Of a stretch of DNA of 64,000 nucleotides, positions 53,888 to 62,804 are shown piece by piece. The notes below the pieces were generated by a model. It made no database searches, was not told the origin of the DNA, and was given only the letters and a program-made list of their open reading frames with translations. Positions within the stretch are counted from its first letter, which is position 1; every line of letters starts with the position of its first letter. The DNA is from Litoribacillus peritrichatus. GTDB lineage: Bacteria; Pseudomonadota; Gammaproteobacteria; Pseudomonadales; Litoribrevibacteraceae. The position numbers and the translations under genes are program-made. The stretch spans positions 1,426,001 through 1,490,000 of the forward strand of contig NZ_BAABBN010000004.1 in NCBI RefSeq assembly GCF_039537985.1. Reading direction: 5' to 3'.

Positions 53888-56181
53888 CACACCGTCTCCT
53901 TATTTAATGCATCAAGTACATGTTGCGGCTTCATTGGTAAATCACGCAGACGGACACCCACAGCGTTAAACACCGCATTACCAATGGCCGGAGCTACGCC
54001 GATCACGCCTGGCTCACCGAGTCCGGTTGGCACCTGATCACTTTCGACCAATTCAATATCCAACTCGGGCGCATCATTCATACGCAATGGCAAGTAGCTA
54101 TTTAGGTTTACATCCTTCACCTGACCTTGTTCAATTTCGGTGAATTCGTGCAGTGCCAGACTCACACCCCAATACGCACTGCCTTCGAGCTGAGCCAAGG
54201 CACCATCCGGATGAACAATCACCCCGGCATCCGCCACCATAGTGACTTTTTTAACATCGATCTTGCCCGTAGAACGATCCACCTTCACGTGAGCAGCCGT
54301 TGCAATCCAGGCTGGCATGGTGCGTTCCTGACCGGCAGTGATAGCGATACCAATGCCTTCATCAGCAGGTAATGACTTACCATACCCTATACGTTTCACC
54401 AGCCGTTCCAGAGTGTTCTTCAAGCGCAATGCGCCACCCACACTTTCTGGCGCACGTCCAGCCTGCTTACCTTGGCCATCCAACATTGACAGTCGGAACT
54501 GAACTGGGTCAACGCCAGCTTTATGGGCAATCTCATCTATGAAGGATTCCAGCCCCCATACAATCCAGCCTTGCCCAACCGAACGCAGCCAGCCCGGTAA
54601 AAACGTTTGTTGAGCCAAAGCGTTGTTAATGGCTCTGGCCCGATGGTTTCTCATGCTGTACCAATGGTCAGCACCACTGGCAGAAAAGGGATCGATCTTG
54701 CCCTTCTTATCGACACTTTCCGGCATAAAGCCAGGCGCCATCGTCAGAGTTGGCCAACCTGCTGAAAAGGCATGTTCCAAACCTGTCAGTTGCCCTTGCG
54801 CATCCAAACTTGCATCTAAGCGCGCGACCGATGGTGAACGCACTTGATCAAATCGGGAGTCATCCTCTCGGGTGAACAACAACTTAACCGGCTTGCCAAT
54901 CTGCTTCGCCGTCAACGCTGCCGGGATCAAATAATCACCCCACAAGCGACGACCGAAGCCTCCGCCCAGGTAGTATTGATGCATGATTACCTTATCTTGC
55001 TCCACCCCTAAAGCTTTAGCCAAGGTGGGCAAGGTCAGCGACTGCCACTGGTTTCCACCGTGAACATGCCAAATACCCTTATCAAAATGAACAGTGGCAT
55101 TTAACGGTTCAAGTGCAAAGTGCAACGCCGTATTAGTTCGATAGATGGCATCTAAATGTTTGTCTGCGGACTTACTGGCACCAGGAACATCGCCCTCATC
55201 CACAAATAAGTAGCCTTCAGAACGATCATTAACCTGACGCTCACCTTCATCAAGAATATCTTGTTCGGAAACCTTGGCCGTCGGCCCGGCCTGATACGTC
55301 ACCTTCACCAAGTCCGCTACTTTCATCGCAGTTGGATAATCCGACGCCAACACGGATACCCAGCCTTGTAGCGTCTCACTAGGGTCTTTCAGGATTTCAT
55401 AGCCGAGATAACCCTTAACCGCTTTTGCCTTACTGTCATCCACCGTGACCACTTTGCTGCCATAGCGAGTTGGCGGCACAATCGGGCGAGCATAGACCAT
55501 CCCCTCGATTTCAACGTCGATTCCGTATTTTGCTGTGCCATTGGTTTTCGCAGGAATGTCTAACGCCTTAAAGTGACCGCCAATTAATTTATGATTGGCC
55601 TTCGCTTTAATAGGCATTTTGGCCAACGCTTCTTGATCAAACGTCTGGTTAAACTGACCTTTTTGAACCAATTCCCCAAAGCTCACCTTACCTTTTGGTG
55701 TCAGAACATGGCCATGCTCAGTTGTGCAGTCTTTGGCAGAAACCCCTTTAAGTTTCGCTGCAGCGTCAATCAAGGCAATCCGACCGGCAGCCCCCGCTTG
55801 GGAAAGCGGTTTATATGAGGTAAAAATCGACCAGGAGCCCCCGGTCACCATAAAGCCCCATTTTGGGTCTGTATCTACATGGTGAATACTCACTTGTTCC
55901 CAGTCTGCACCCAGCTCATCCGCAACAATACGAGCCAATGCCGAACCGACGTGCTGACCCATTTCTGCCTTTGAGATATTCACTACAACCTCACCGGAGC
56001 CTTTAATTTCAAACCAAATAGTCGGTGAGAAGACTTTATTTTTAAGGGACTCGGTAGCAGATACCGTAGACGCCATCACCCCCGGTGCAAACGCCATCAT
56101 TAACGAACCACTGACCGAACCAATCAGAAAGTTACGGCGAGAGATAGTACTTTTGTGTTTCAGTGCTTTTAATGATCTCAT
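53887..56181 (-). CDS. Xanthine dehydrogenase-family Mo-binding subunit, Tat-exported (IorB-like)
   Basis: A 764-aa molybdenum hydroxylase large subunit. The N-terminal RRNFLIG is a twin-arginine signal, so the enzyme should be periplasmic. LGGGFGRRLWGDY binds the cofactor and GLGEPGVIGVAPAIGNA carries the family's catalytic Glu. I start at ATG 56181, six bases after GGAGG; the longest frame would overlap the small subunit. It resembles isoquinoline 1-oxidoreductase/aldehyde oxidase large subunits; substrate unknown. Partner genes flank it. Confidence 0.92.
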   Translation of the reverse strand: MRSLKALKHKSTISRRNFLIGSVSGSLMMAFAPGVMASTVSATESLKNKVFSPTIWFEIKGSGEVVVNISKAEMGQHVGSALARIVADELGADWEQVSIHHVDTDPKWGFMVTGGSWSIFTSYKPLSQAGAAGRIALIDAAAKLKGVSAKDCTTEHGHVLTPKGKVSFGELVQKGQFNQTFDQEALAKMPIKAKANHKLIGGHFKALDIPAKTNGTAKYGIDVEIEGMVYARPIVPPTRYGSKVVTVDDSKAKAVKGYLGYEILKDPSETLQGWVSVLASDYPTAMKVADLVKVTYQAGPTAKVSEQDILDEGERQVNDRSEGYLFVDEGDVPGASKSADKHLDAIYRTNTALHFALEPLNATVHFDKGIWHVHGGNQWQSLTLPTLAKALGVEQDKVIMHQYYLGGGFGRRLWGDYLIPAALTAKQIGKPVKLLFTREDDSRFDQVRSPSVARLDASLDAQGQLTGLEHAFSAGWPTLTMAPGFMPESVDKKGKIDPFSASGADHWYSMRNHRARAINNALAQQTFLPGWLRSVGQGWIVWGLESFIDEIAHKAGVDPVQFRLSMLDGQGKQAGRAPESVGGALRLKNTLERLVKRIGYGKSLPADEGIGIAITAGQERTMPAWIATAAHVKVDRSTGKIDVKKVTMVADAGVIVHPDGALAQLEGSAYWGVSLALHEFTEIEQGQVKDVNLNSYLPLRMNDAPELDIELVESDQVPTGLGEPGVIGVAPAIGNAVFNAVGVRLRDLPMKPQHVLDALNKETV

Positions 56182-56182
56182 C

Positions 56183-56674
56183 TTAGGCCTCCAACTCTTT
56201 ATCCGTCTGCGGTTCATAAATTCCCACGCTTGAATCTGCAGCAGCTCGCTTTACCGCTTTTTGGATACGCTTATAAGCCATGCATCGACATAGGTTGGCA
56301 CTCATGTGATTGACGATGTCCTGATCACTGGGGTTGGGGTTGTACTTCAGCAAGGTAGCAGCCTGCATAATCTGACCTGACTGACAGTAACCGCATTGAG
56401 GCACCTGCTCTTCCACCCACGCTTTTTGCATTGGGTGTTCATTGTTCAAACCTTCAATGGTGGTCACCTGAGTGCCCTTTACCAGTCCCACAGGGTAAGA
56501 ACAGGAACGAATGGCGTTACCATCCACATGCAAAGTACAAGCACCACACATGGCTATACCACAGCCGAACTTAGTGCCTTTCAGTTTAAATTCATCACGA
56601 ATTACCCAGAGCAATGGGGTATCTTCGGCCGCATTGGTCGTCACTTTCTGACCATTGAGATAGAACTCGATCAT
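56183..56674 (-). CDS. (2Fe-2S)-binding small subunit of the Mo hydroxylase (IorA-like)
   Basis: A 163-aa protein with an N-terminal plant-ferredoxin [2Fe-2S] site (C38, C43, C46, C58) and a helical second [2Fe-2S] site (C94, C97, C129, C131). It passes electrons from molybdenum to the cytochrome. No FAD subunit is encoded, in keeping with the isoquinoline-oxidoreductase type. It has no signal peptide and probably travels with the Tat-signal large subunit. The stop lies just before the large-subunit ATG. Confidence 0.95.
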   Translation of the reverse strand: MIEFYLNGQKVTTNAAEDTPLLWVIRDEFKLKGTKFGCGIAMCGACTLHVDGNAIRSCSYPVGLVKGTQVTTIEGLNNEHPMQKAWVEEQVPQCGYCQSGQIMQAATLLKYNPNPSDQDIVNHMSANLCRCMAYKRIQKAVKRAAADSSVGIYEPQTDKELEA

Positions 56675-56820
56675 TACCTTCTCCTAATCAATGCATTTCC
56701 TCTGAAGGGAAACTCTTGTTGGTCGTGCTGCTGTTTGTCGTACTAATATGTTTCTTACTTATATGTGTCGTGCTAATGGCTTTGGTGTCTGAACGTGAAC
56801 TGAACCTCTCAAACTGCACT

Positions 56821-57888
56821 CTATCCGTTACTCACTAACTGTTTAGTTAGCCGATCTTCGGGCGCTAATGTAAGGCTCAGAGATTGAGCTGAACGCCCCT
56901 CCAACACCGCCTGGCACTCGGCAAGAATCGACAAGGCAATGCTCTCCGGAAGCTCTCCGCCTAGATCAAGGCCAGCAGGCCCAGCGACATACCGAGCCAG
57001 GCGTTGAAAGCGATCAGACGTATTAATACCTGCGTTGTCTAACACCTGCTGACGTCGATGAACTGGCCCTAACATCGCCAGATAATTCAGTTCAAAAGGA
57101 GCCAGCACCTCCACTGCAGAAGAATCCAGAGTTATGCTATGGCTCATGACAACTGCTGCGTCTACTGGATAGGTGTTGAGGTACTGGCTAAGACAGTCGA
57201 TACCATGCCGGAGTAAATGATCGACCGATTCAAAAAAGCTAGGCCGTGCGTTTGCAGGCCTCGGGTCCCAGACCGTTGTTTGCCATCCCAACTCTGAAGC
57301 CATGTGGGCCAGTGGTCTGGCATCGACGCCACCACCAATAATCAATAGATGAGTTCGAGGTTTCACGGGAATAGGCAACGAATACCCGCTTAGACCAAGC
57401 AGATGACCAGATGGTGAACCCGTATCTGTATTTTTTTGATCATCCGCATGAAATTGATTCGCCAAGCCATCGCCACTTGCACGCGTATCAAGGACGTAAA
57501 CGCCGCCTTTGCCTGAGGCTAATGCGTGGTGCATGTGTTCCAACGCCAGATAGTCGTTATGTTTCGTAATTGGCTGCAACAAGATATCGACAACACCGCC
57601 ACAACCAATGCCTAACTGAAAGGAGATGTCATCTTCATCGTTACCGTCATAAGTCACTGCTTTAGGTTGCCCCGTTAACATCACCTTTCGTGCATGCCGT
57701 TGAATGTCGCTCTCAAGACAGCCACCACTGAGCAAGCCCAATTGATCCCCCTCACCGCTGAACAACATCATGGCTCCAGCCTTACGATAGCTGGAGCCCT
57801 GTGTCCGAACGACAGTACCTAATACCCACTCTGTTTGATCCTTACGATCAATCCAAATCGATAGAAGATGTGAAATATGATTTGCCAT
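56821..57888 (-). CDS. XdhC family molybdenum-cofactor insertion/sulfuration factor
   Basis: A 355-aa cytoplasmic chaperone-like protein with an XdhC/CoxI N-terminal domain (LSGGCLESDIQRHA; GCGG near the MPT-binding part) and a Rossmann-like XdhC C-terminal domain (LLIIGGGVDARPLAHMASELGW). XdhC binds the sulfurated cofactor and inserts it into the Mo subunit. It is 146 bases upstream of the small subunit, in the same direction, with no terminator seen in between, so it is probably the operon head. Confidence 0.9.
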   Translation of the reverse strand: MANHISHLLSIWIDRKDQTEWVLGTVVRTQGSSYRKAGAMMLFSGEGDQLGLLSGGCLESDIQRHARKVMLTGQPKAVTYDGNDEDDISFQLGIGCGGVVDILLQPITKHNDYLALEHMHHALASGKGGVYVLDTRASGDGLANQFHADDQKNTDTGSPSGHLLGLSGYSLPIPVKPRTHLLIIGGGVDARPLAHMASELGWQTTVWDPRPANARPSFFESVDHLLRHGIDCLSQYLNTYPVDAAVVMSHSITLDSSAVEVLAPFELNYLAMLGPVHRRQQVLDNAGINTSDRFQRLARYVAGPAGLDLGGELPESIALSILAECQAVLEGRSAQSLSLTLAPEDRLTKQLVSNG

Positions 57889-57981
57889 CAGCTCTACTCT
57901 TCGCTACCACGTTTAATGAGTTCAACTCGAAGAAATGCGGGCAATAGTTCACCCTCCCGGCAGTATCCAAGAATTGAAGAT

Positions 57982-58030
57982 TAAAAAAAATTAGTCACCT
58001 TTTGGTAACCACCCTAAGAACCAGGGTGGT
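57982..58030 (-). terminator. Double hairpin terminator after the 2OG-oxygenase gene
   Basis: ACCACCCT/AGGGTGGT (7-base loop) begins 9 bases past the stop codon. A second stem, GTTACC/GGTGAC with an AAAA loop, is followed by TAATTTTTTTT on the minus strand. It separates the oxygenase operon from the XdhC-headed operon. Confidence 0.75.
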
Positions 58031-58039
58031 CAATCTTGA

Positions 58040-58822
58040 TCACTCAAGCTCAAACAACATATCGGTACGTATGATGTATTTAGTGCCTTTGCGGATCGGC
58101 TCTGAGCTGTGCAAGCAATGCAACGGGTGACGTCCATGAGGAAAACACAACACACCACCCGCTGGCGTACGCACATCCACCGTTTTAACGGAGGCGTTTC
58201 TACGTGCTGGCTGTGTTGGGTCATCAGCGTTAACCAGGAAACGTGTGGCCCCGCCTTCGAAGTCCTCGCTTAACAAAATCAAGAAAGTCATCTGGCTATA
58301 ACGGTCGGGATACGCGTTGGTAATCAATTCGCGATCAATCACTCGAGATCCCGGCCATGCACCATCAATGTGGTTTTTGAAGAAGTCACCTTCGCCATAG
58401 CGATAAAAACGAAACCGAGCGTTTATTCCAACCGGACGTTTCCCGTCGAAAGCATCCAGCTGGGTATTCGCTAATTGCTCAACCCGCTGCCAGATCAGCT
58501 GATCAGTGGTTTGATCCGTCACCCAGGTTACGTTGTCGTTATGACGAACTTCTCTGGGTAACGACACTGCCGCGTCTTTGAGATAGCCCAAGTGTTCAGT
58601 AATCTCGATAAAGCGCTGGCACTCTTCCTGTGAAAGGACATTCAGTAATTGATAGGCTGCTGGCACCTCGGGCACGTCTTTTCTGATAATCACAGACGTA
58701 TCGTAATTTTTGTCCAGCCTCACCGGGTTAGGCTGCTCATTTGCCCAGGTCGGTAACGATGGATTCTCAGCCCCTGGTTCGCGGGCTACGACATAAAATG
58801 ACGAAGTTTCTTCATTCTTCAT
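58040..58822 (-). CDS. 2-oxoglutarate/Fe(II) oxygenase, prolyl-4-hydroxylase-like
   Basis: A 260-aa protein with the double-stranded beta-helix facial triad: H151 and D153 in NHIDGAWPG, and H238 near LHCLHSSEPIRKGTKYIIRTD, with the basic residue that binds 2-oxoglutarate in KGTKY. The prolyl 4-hydroxylase alpha-type domain covers about 60-258. It could hydroxylate a small molecule or a protein; no evidence picks one. AGGAG lies upstream of the ATG, and the gene follows the aldehyde dehydrogenase by nine bases. Confidence 0.88.
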   Translation of the reverse strand: MKNEETSSFYVVAREPGAENPSLPTWANEQPNPVRLDKNYDTSVIIRKDVPEVPAAYQLLNVLSQEECQRFIEITEHLGYLKDAAVSLPREVRHNDNVTWVTDQTTDQLIWQRVEQLANTQLDAFDGKRPVGINARFRFYRYGEGDFFKNHIDGAWPGSRVIDRELITNAYPDRYSQMTFLILLSEDFEGGATRFLVNADDPTQPARRNASVKTVDVRTPAGGVLCFPHGRHPLHCLHSSEPIRKGTKYIIRTDMLFELE

Positions 58823-58831
58823 AGTTTGCTC

Positions 58832-60169
58832 CTAAAAATTGATCACCCGAACCTGACTGAATTGTCGATGCCCTGCTTTTGAGCCATGAAACCCAAAGCC
58901 GCTTTGTTTAGCCCCTACCCAAGGGCTATCCCCTGGGCCACCAACACCCTGATTTACTGAAACCATGCCAGCTTCTAGCTGTTCAGCGACTGCTGCGGCA
59001 TCCTGTCCGCCAAAGACCACCGCCCCTAAGCCATAGATGGAATCATTAGCGCGCTCGATAGCTTCCTCAACATGCTCAAATTCGGCCATCGCAACAACCG
59101 GCCCAAAGGTTTCTGTTTGTTCCAGTTGCATATCAGGTGTCATACCAGCAACGACGGTAGGCTCCACAAACGGTAATGTATAATCGGCCTGCCCCATCAG
59201 AAAACGCGCACCTTTCTGCTCCGCATCCTGTAATTGACTTACCACCCGCTGATGCTGGTCAGCAGAGGCTAATGGCCCTATGTTTACACCCGGTTCATCC
59301 CACCCACCTGTTAGGTAGTATCGGGCATGAGCCATGACTTGCTGATAAAAAGTATCAGCAATACTTTGATCCACATAGACGCGCTCTGTTGACGTACACA
59401 TTTGGCCTGCGTTCTCAAAGGAACTGGCTACCGCAAAACGTGCCGCCGCTTTGATATCGGCGCTAGCCAGAACAATCATCGGATCATTACCACCCAATTC
59501 CATCACCAAGCGTTTCAGTTGAGGCGCCGCATTGGCCATGATGTTCCGACCTGCGGCAACGGAGCCTGTAAAGGCAATCATCTGTATGTCGGACTGAACC
59601 AGTGCTTGCCCGACTTGCCCATCACCATGAACAATTTGCAGGACACCGTCAGGTAACTGGGACTGTAGTGTTTGAATGAATAAATCCGCTACCAAAGGTG
59701 TGTGTTCGGAAGGTTTCAAAATCACACTGTTGCCAGCGACCAACGCAGGAATCAACAAATTGTTAGCCATCGCCAAAGGGTAATTCCACGGAGAAATAAC
59801 CCCGACTACTCCCAAAGCTCGATACTGCAACTCACTTTTGGCCGCCAAGCGTTCCGGTTGAAACGCATCAACGGCCTCTTCAATCATGTAAGCCGCACTT
59901 TGCACCACACCATGCGCCTCATAGCTGGCGCGACGGAAATCCTTACCCATTTCCTGACTGATCAAAGTAGCCAGCTGCGCCTGATGGGGCAGTAACTTCT
60001 TATAAGCATCAGATAATTGTTGCGCGCGCTCTGAAAGCGCACGTTTGGCCCAAGCCTGTTGTCCGACTTTGGCCCGTTCAACGGCCTGCGTCAGTTGCTC
60101 TTGCGTGGTAACAGCCACATCCCCCACCACAGATTGATCTAGAGGGTTCACCGAATAAAGACGACTCAT
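58832..60169 (-). CDS. Aldehyde dehydrogenase, succinate-semialdehyde type
   Basis: A 445-aa ALDH. The catalytic cysteine is in FENAGQMCTSTERVYV and the general base Glu is in LVMELGGNDPMIV. The sequence start (SRLYSVNPLDQSVVGDVAVTT) and short length fit the SSADH-like group; the substrate is not known. I start at ATG 60169, which directly follows the stop of the CmcJ/NvfI-like gene (TAATATG). It is the middle gene of three with two oxygenases. Confidence 0.9.
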   Translation of the reverse strand: MSRLYSVNPLDQSVVGDVAVTTQEQLTQAVERAKVGQQAWAKRALSERAQQLSDAYKKLLPHQAQLATLISQEMGKDFRRASYEAHGVVQSAAYMIEEAVDAFQPERLAAKSELQYRALGVVGVISPWNYPLAMANNLLIPALVAGNSVILKPSEHTPLVADLFIQTLQSQLPDGVLQIVHGDGQVGQALVQSDIQMIAFTGSVAAGRNIMANAAPQLKRLVMELGGNDPMIVLASADIKAAARFAVASSFENAGQMCTSTERVYVDQSIADTFYQQVMAHARYYLTGGWDEPGVNIGPLASADQHQRVVSQLQDAEQKGARFLMGQADYTLPFVEPTVVAGMTPDMQLEQTETFGPVVAMAEFEHVEEAIERANDSIYGLGAVVFGGQDAAAVAEQLEAGMVSVNQGVGGPGDSPWVGAKQSGFGFHGSKAGHRQFSQVRVINF

Positions 60170-60170
60170 A

Positions 60171-60962
60171 TTAGTGATCCTCAAAGAACGCAATGGTGCG
60201 AATTTCTAGACTGCTTCGCAGTGCACTAGGGTGTGCAGCTTCTATCGGATCAACGGCGGTGTGCGGCACCCCGTTGAGCTTGGTGCCCATTTCACTATCG
60301 AAGACTTTGATTAATAGCGCTTCTCCCGGCGCCATCTCAGAAAAGTAATACCATTTGTGATCAGGGTTATATGAAATTGCAGCAATTTCACCTTCGCGAT
60401 CTGGATACAGAAGCCTCAACGGATGGTAATCCGATTCCTTGGCCGTACTGATATCGACCATAGCCAAAGGCGATTCTTCCACCTTGTGATAGATAGGCAT
60501 CCAAAGGTTGATGAATTGAAAACGTTTCTGTCTTAACTCCGGACGCGAAATCGTTTCTTGATACAAACGGTGTTCCGCAGAATTTGAGGTGTAATCGTTG
60601 TGAGCGGTTTTTACAGGCGAACGGTGCTGAGTCGTTTTCTCACTAGCTGCTTTAGATCGAAATGTATGATCAAAGACCAGAACCTCAGAAGCCCCCAAAC
60701 GGGATTTCAACCACGACGAGACAGCCGGAAGCAGATCGTCTTTAATACCAGAAGAACTATCGAAACGATCATAGTTAAAATCAACCTCAACCAACTCGAA
60801 GCCTGAAGCACTCAACGAGAATCGGGTGTTTGCAGCTCGCCCATCCTCAATATCAATCAATCTTTGCTCTATACGGTCACTTAACTGTTCGCTGCCGGGA
60901 CCAAGATGTCGCTGGTCATACACCAAATCTCGCCCTGGCTTTACATAATTAACGGTAAACAT
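60171..60962 (-). CDS. CmcJ/NvfI-family Fe(II)/2OG-type oxygenase
   Basis: A 263-aa protein that I recognise as a CmcJ/NvfI type, a family with cephamycin methoxylase-associated CmcJ and fungal dioxygenase NvfI. The likely metal ligands are H121 and D123 in AHNDYT and H234 in VPHTAVDP, with R255 near the C-terminus as a candidate 2OG anchor. The segment FQFINLWMPIYHKVEESPLAMVD is typical. AGGAG precedes the ATG. Family substrates are small natural products or lipids; here unknown. First gene of a three-gene operon. Confidence 0.85.
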   Translation of the reverse strand: MFTVNYVKPGRDLVYDQRHLGPGSEQLSDRIEQRLIDIEDGRAANTRFSLSASGFELVEVDFNYDRFDSSSGIKDDLLPAVSSWLKSRLGASEVLVFDHTFRSKAASEKTTQHRSPVKTAHNDYTSNSAEHRLYQETISRPELRQKRFQFINLWMPIYHKVEESPLAMVDISTAKESDYHPLRLLYPDREGEIAAISYNPDHKWYYFSEMAPGEALLIKVFDSEMGTKLNGVPHTAVDPIEAAHPSALRSSLEIRTIAFFEDH

Positions 60963-61023
60963 AACCCTCTCCTGACCTATTCAGATCACTTACATTATTT
61001 AAAAGCGATTTTAAGAGCCCATA

Positions 61024-61082
61024 GATACAAACAAAAACAAGATATAAATGTTATTGATACAACAAAAACTTGTATTAATAAC
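61024..61082. promoter_or_regulatory. Candidate LysR operator: 33-bp dyad and a partial upstream copy
   Basis: GTTATTGATACAA (61050-61062) and TTGTATTAATAAC (61070-61082) are complementary at 12 of 13 positions around CAAAAAC. The core can be read as ATAC-N11-GTAT, a LysR-type box. A second half copy, GATACAAACAAAAAC (61024-61038), sits 32 bases upstream of the same string in the dyad. Paired recognition and activation sites at about 32 bases fit LTTR promoters. Confidence 0.6.
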
Positions 61083-61100
61083 ATCAACCACTAACATGAC

Positions 61101-61145
61101 TTACCAACAGACATTTTTACCAACCGACATGAGTTACCAACTGAC
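61101..61145 (+). repeat. Three copies of TTACCAACnGAC upstream of the LysR gene
   Basis: TTACCAACAGAC, TTACCAACCGAC and TTACCAACTGAC start at 61101, 61117 and 61134, spaced 16 and 17 bases. Only position 9 differs. They end 21 bases before the LysR GTG start. The spacing, about 1.5 helix turns, is unlike the LysR dyad beside it, so a second regulator may bind. Confidence 0.8.
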
Positions 61146-61166
61146 TAGCTAAAAACAGAGAGACAA

Positions 61167-62072
61167 GTGAGCGCGCTTAGTAGAATCGACATTAAACAAC
61201 TCAGGGTTCTTCACGGCCTTCTTCAGGAACGTAATCTGTCCAGAGTTGCCAATCAGTTGGGTGTCACCCAACAAGCCGTCAGTGATCAATTGAAAAAACT
61301 GAGAACAACCCTCGATGATCGCTTGTTTATTCGCACCAGCAATGGCGTCATTCCTACGCCTTATGCGGAATCACTGCAACCGAAGATAGACCATATTCTG
61401 AAGGCCCTTGAGGATTTACTCACGCCCGACGAGTTGGATCTTCAAGCGATCAATAAAACATTTACGATCAGCTCCACTGATTTAGAACAAGTCGTGATTC
61501 TGCCTCATCTGGTGAAAATTCTGCGCAGAGAAGCGCCGGGCGTAAAACTGGCAATAAAGAAACTGGAGCTAGACCAATTAGCTTCCGCACTGTTAACCGG
61601 AGAAGTGGATCTCGTTATCAGTAACCCGGATTTCGTGCCACCCAACTACCCCTCACAATGTTTATATGTTGAGGAGTATTGCTGTGTCGCCTCTTGTGAT
61701 AACCAGCAGGTTAAAGATGAGATGACAATCGCAGAAATCGCTCAAATCCCTCAGTTAGTAGTTTCCCCTTCGCGAGGTGATTTTACTGGTGCCGCCAACC
61801 AATGGTTTCGTGAACAAGGCCACCCGAGAAATGTGGTGCTTTCAGTCCCAACCTTTACAGCTGCAAAAGCGTGCATTGCACAAAGTGATCTCTGTGGTTT
61901 TATACCGTCTCGTCTTCTGCCCAATGCGAACCTGAAGAGGATTACATTAGATAAAAACATTCCGGGCTTTGAAGTCATCTCTGTTTGGCATCAACGATCC
62001 AGCCAAGACCCGCTTCATCGCTGGATTCGAGATCAATTGCTCAAGATAACAGACAAAAAAAGAGAGGCTTAA
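61167..62072 (+). CDS. LysR family transcriptional regulator
   Basis: A 301-aa LTTR with HTH RNLSRVANQLGVTQQAVSDQLKKLRTTLDD near residues 18-48 and an effector domain. The opening (RIDIKQLRVLHGLLQERNLSRVA) is of the NodD/LinR-like class. Translation starts at GTG 61167 after AGAGAGA. It is divergent from the CmcJ-ALDH-oxygenase operon, and dyad and repeats lie between them, so it is the expected regulator of that operon. Confidence 0.9.
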   Translation: MSALSRIDIKQLRVLHGLLQERNLSRVANQLGVTQQAVSDQLKKLRTTLDDRLFIRTSNGVIPTPYAESLQPKIDHILKALEDLLTPDELDLQAINKTFTISSTDLEQVVILPHLVKILRREAPGVKLAIKKLELDQLASALLTGEVDLVISNPDFVPPNYPSQCLYVEEYCCVASCDNQQVKDEMTIAEIAQIPQLVVSPSRGDFTGAANQWFREQGHPRNVVLSVPTFTAAKACIAQSDLCGFIPSRLLPNANLKRITLDKNIPGFEVISVWHQRSSQDPLHRWIRDQLLKITDKKREA

Positions 62073-62109
62073 TCAGCCTCTCTGCTAGGGAAGAAAAAGC
62101 GGTTCGCGC

Positions 62110-62781
62110 TCAAACTAGCTCCTCTGCAATTACTCGCTCTAATACTGATTTAAAGGTATCGATCTCCTGAGCGCCGGTCAAAGTAACTCCATGGTTAAAG
62201 ATGAAAGCCGGAACCCCCTGAAAACCATAGCTTAACCATTGCTGCTCTAATGTTTGAATTATTTGGTGCTCCGTATCGTCCCCCAAAAGCTGTCGAGCTT
62301 CATCTGCATCAAACCCTACGGATGCCGCGATATCGACTAATTGATCAGAGTCCGAAATGTCTTGCTGATGAGTGAAGAAGGCTTCAAAAAGCGCCTGGGA
62401 CATAGCCTCTTGCAAGCCTTTTTCTTTCGCCTTATGAATTAATAAATGAGCCTTGCGAGTGTTATACATCCGCATTTCATCAAAGTAGTTAAAACGAAAA
62501 CCCAGCTCTGCACCTAACTCGGTCAGATGCTTTCGTGCTGCAATACTGCCTTCCAGTGTCGTTCCATACTTTGCCGCTAGATGACTTCGTAAGTTCTCAC
62601 CCTCCGGACTCATCTGTGGATTCAACTCAAACGGATGCCATTCAATACTGATCTTGTCTTCTAATTGCAGCTCCTGAATGGCCTTTTGTAATCGCTTATA
62701 GCCAATCACACACCAAGGGCAAACGACATCAGAAAGAATATCAACCTTCAACAAAGTTGAATGATTCAACGGACTGTTCAT
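62110..62781 (-). CDS. DsbA-family oxidoreductase, FrnE-like
   Basis: A 223-aa cytoplasmic DsbA-fold protein with no signal peptide and a CPWC active site (C21-C24, in SDVVCPWCVIGYKR). The helical insertion and the C-terminal VPAFIFNHG cis-proline match the FrnE/2-hydroxychromene-isomerase-like group, which often has disulfide or isomerase activity. Substrates unknown. It follows the cupin gene by 23 bases on the same strand. Confidence 0.9.
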   Translation of the reverse strand: MNSPLNHSTLLKVDILSDVVCPWCVIGYKRLQKAIQELQLEDKISIEWHPFELNPQMSPEGENLRSHLAAKYGTTLEGSIAARKHLTELGAELGFRFNYFDEMRMYNTRKAHLLIHKAKEKGLQEAMSQALFEAFFTHQQDISDSDQLVDIAASVGFDADEARQLLGDDTEHQIIQTLEQQWLSYGFQGVPAFIFNHGVTLTGAQEIDTFKSVLERVIAEELV

Positions 62782-62804
62782 TTTTCACCTCTCAGCTGAG
62801 TACT

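Noticed and set aside
56675..56820. Imperfect GTCGT-ACTAATATG repeats upstream of the Fe-S subunit gene
   Set aside because: Two or three degenerate copies of low-complexity sequence; not regular enough to call.
61101..61145. Replication-origin iterons
   Set aside because: Three 12-nt repeats alone, with no AT-rich unwinding stretch, DnaA boxes or replication gene nearby; a regulatory role is more economical.
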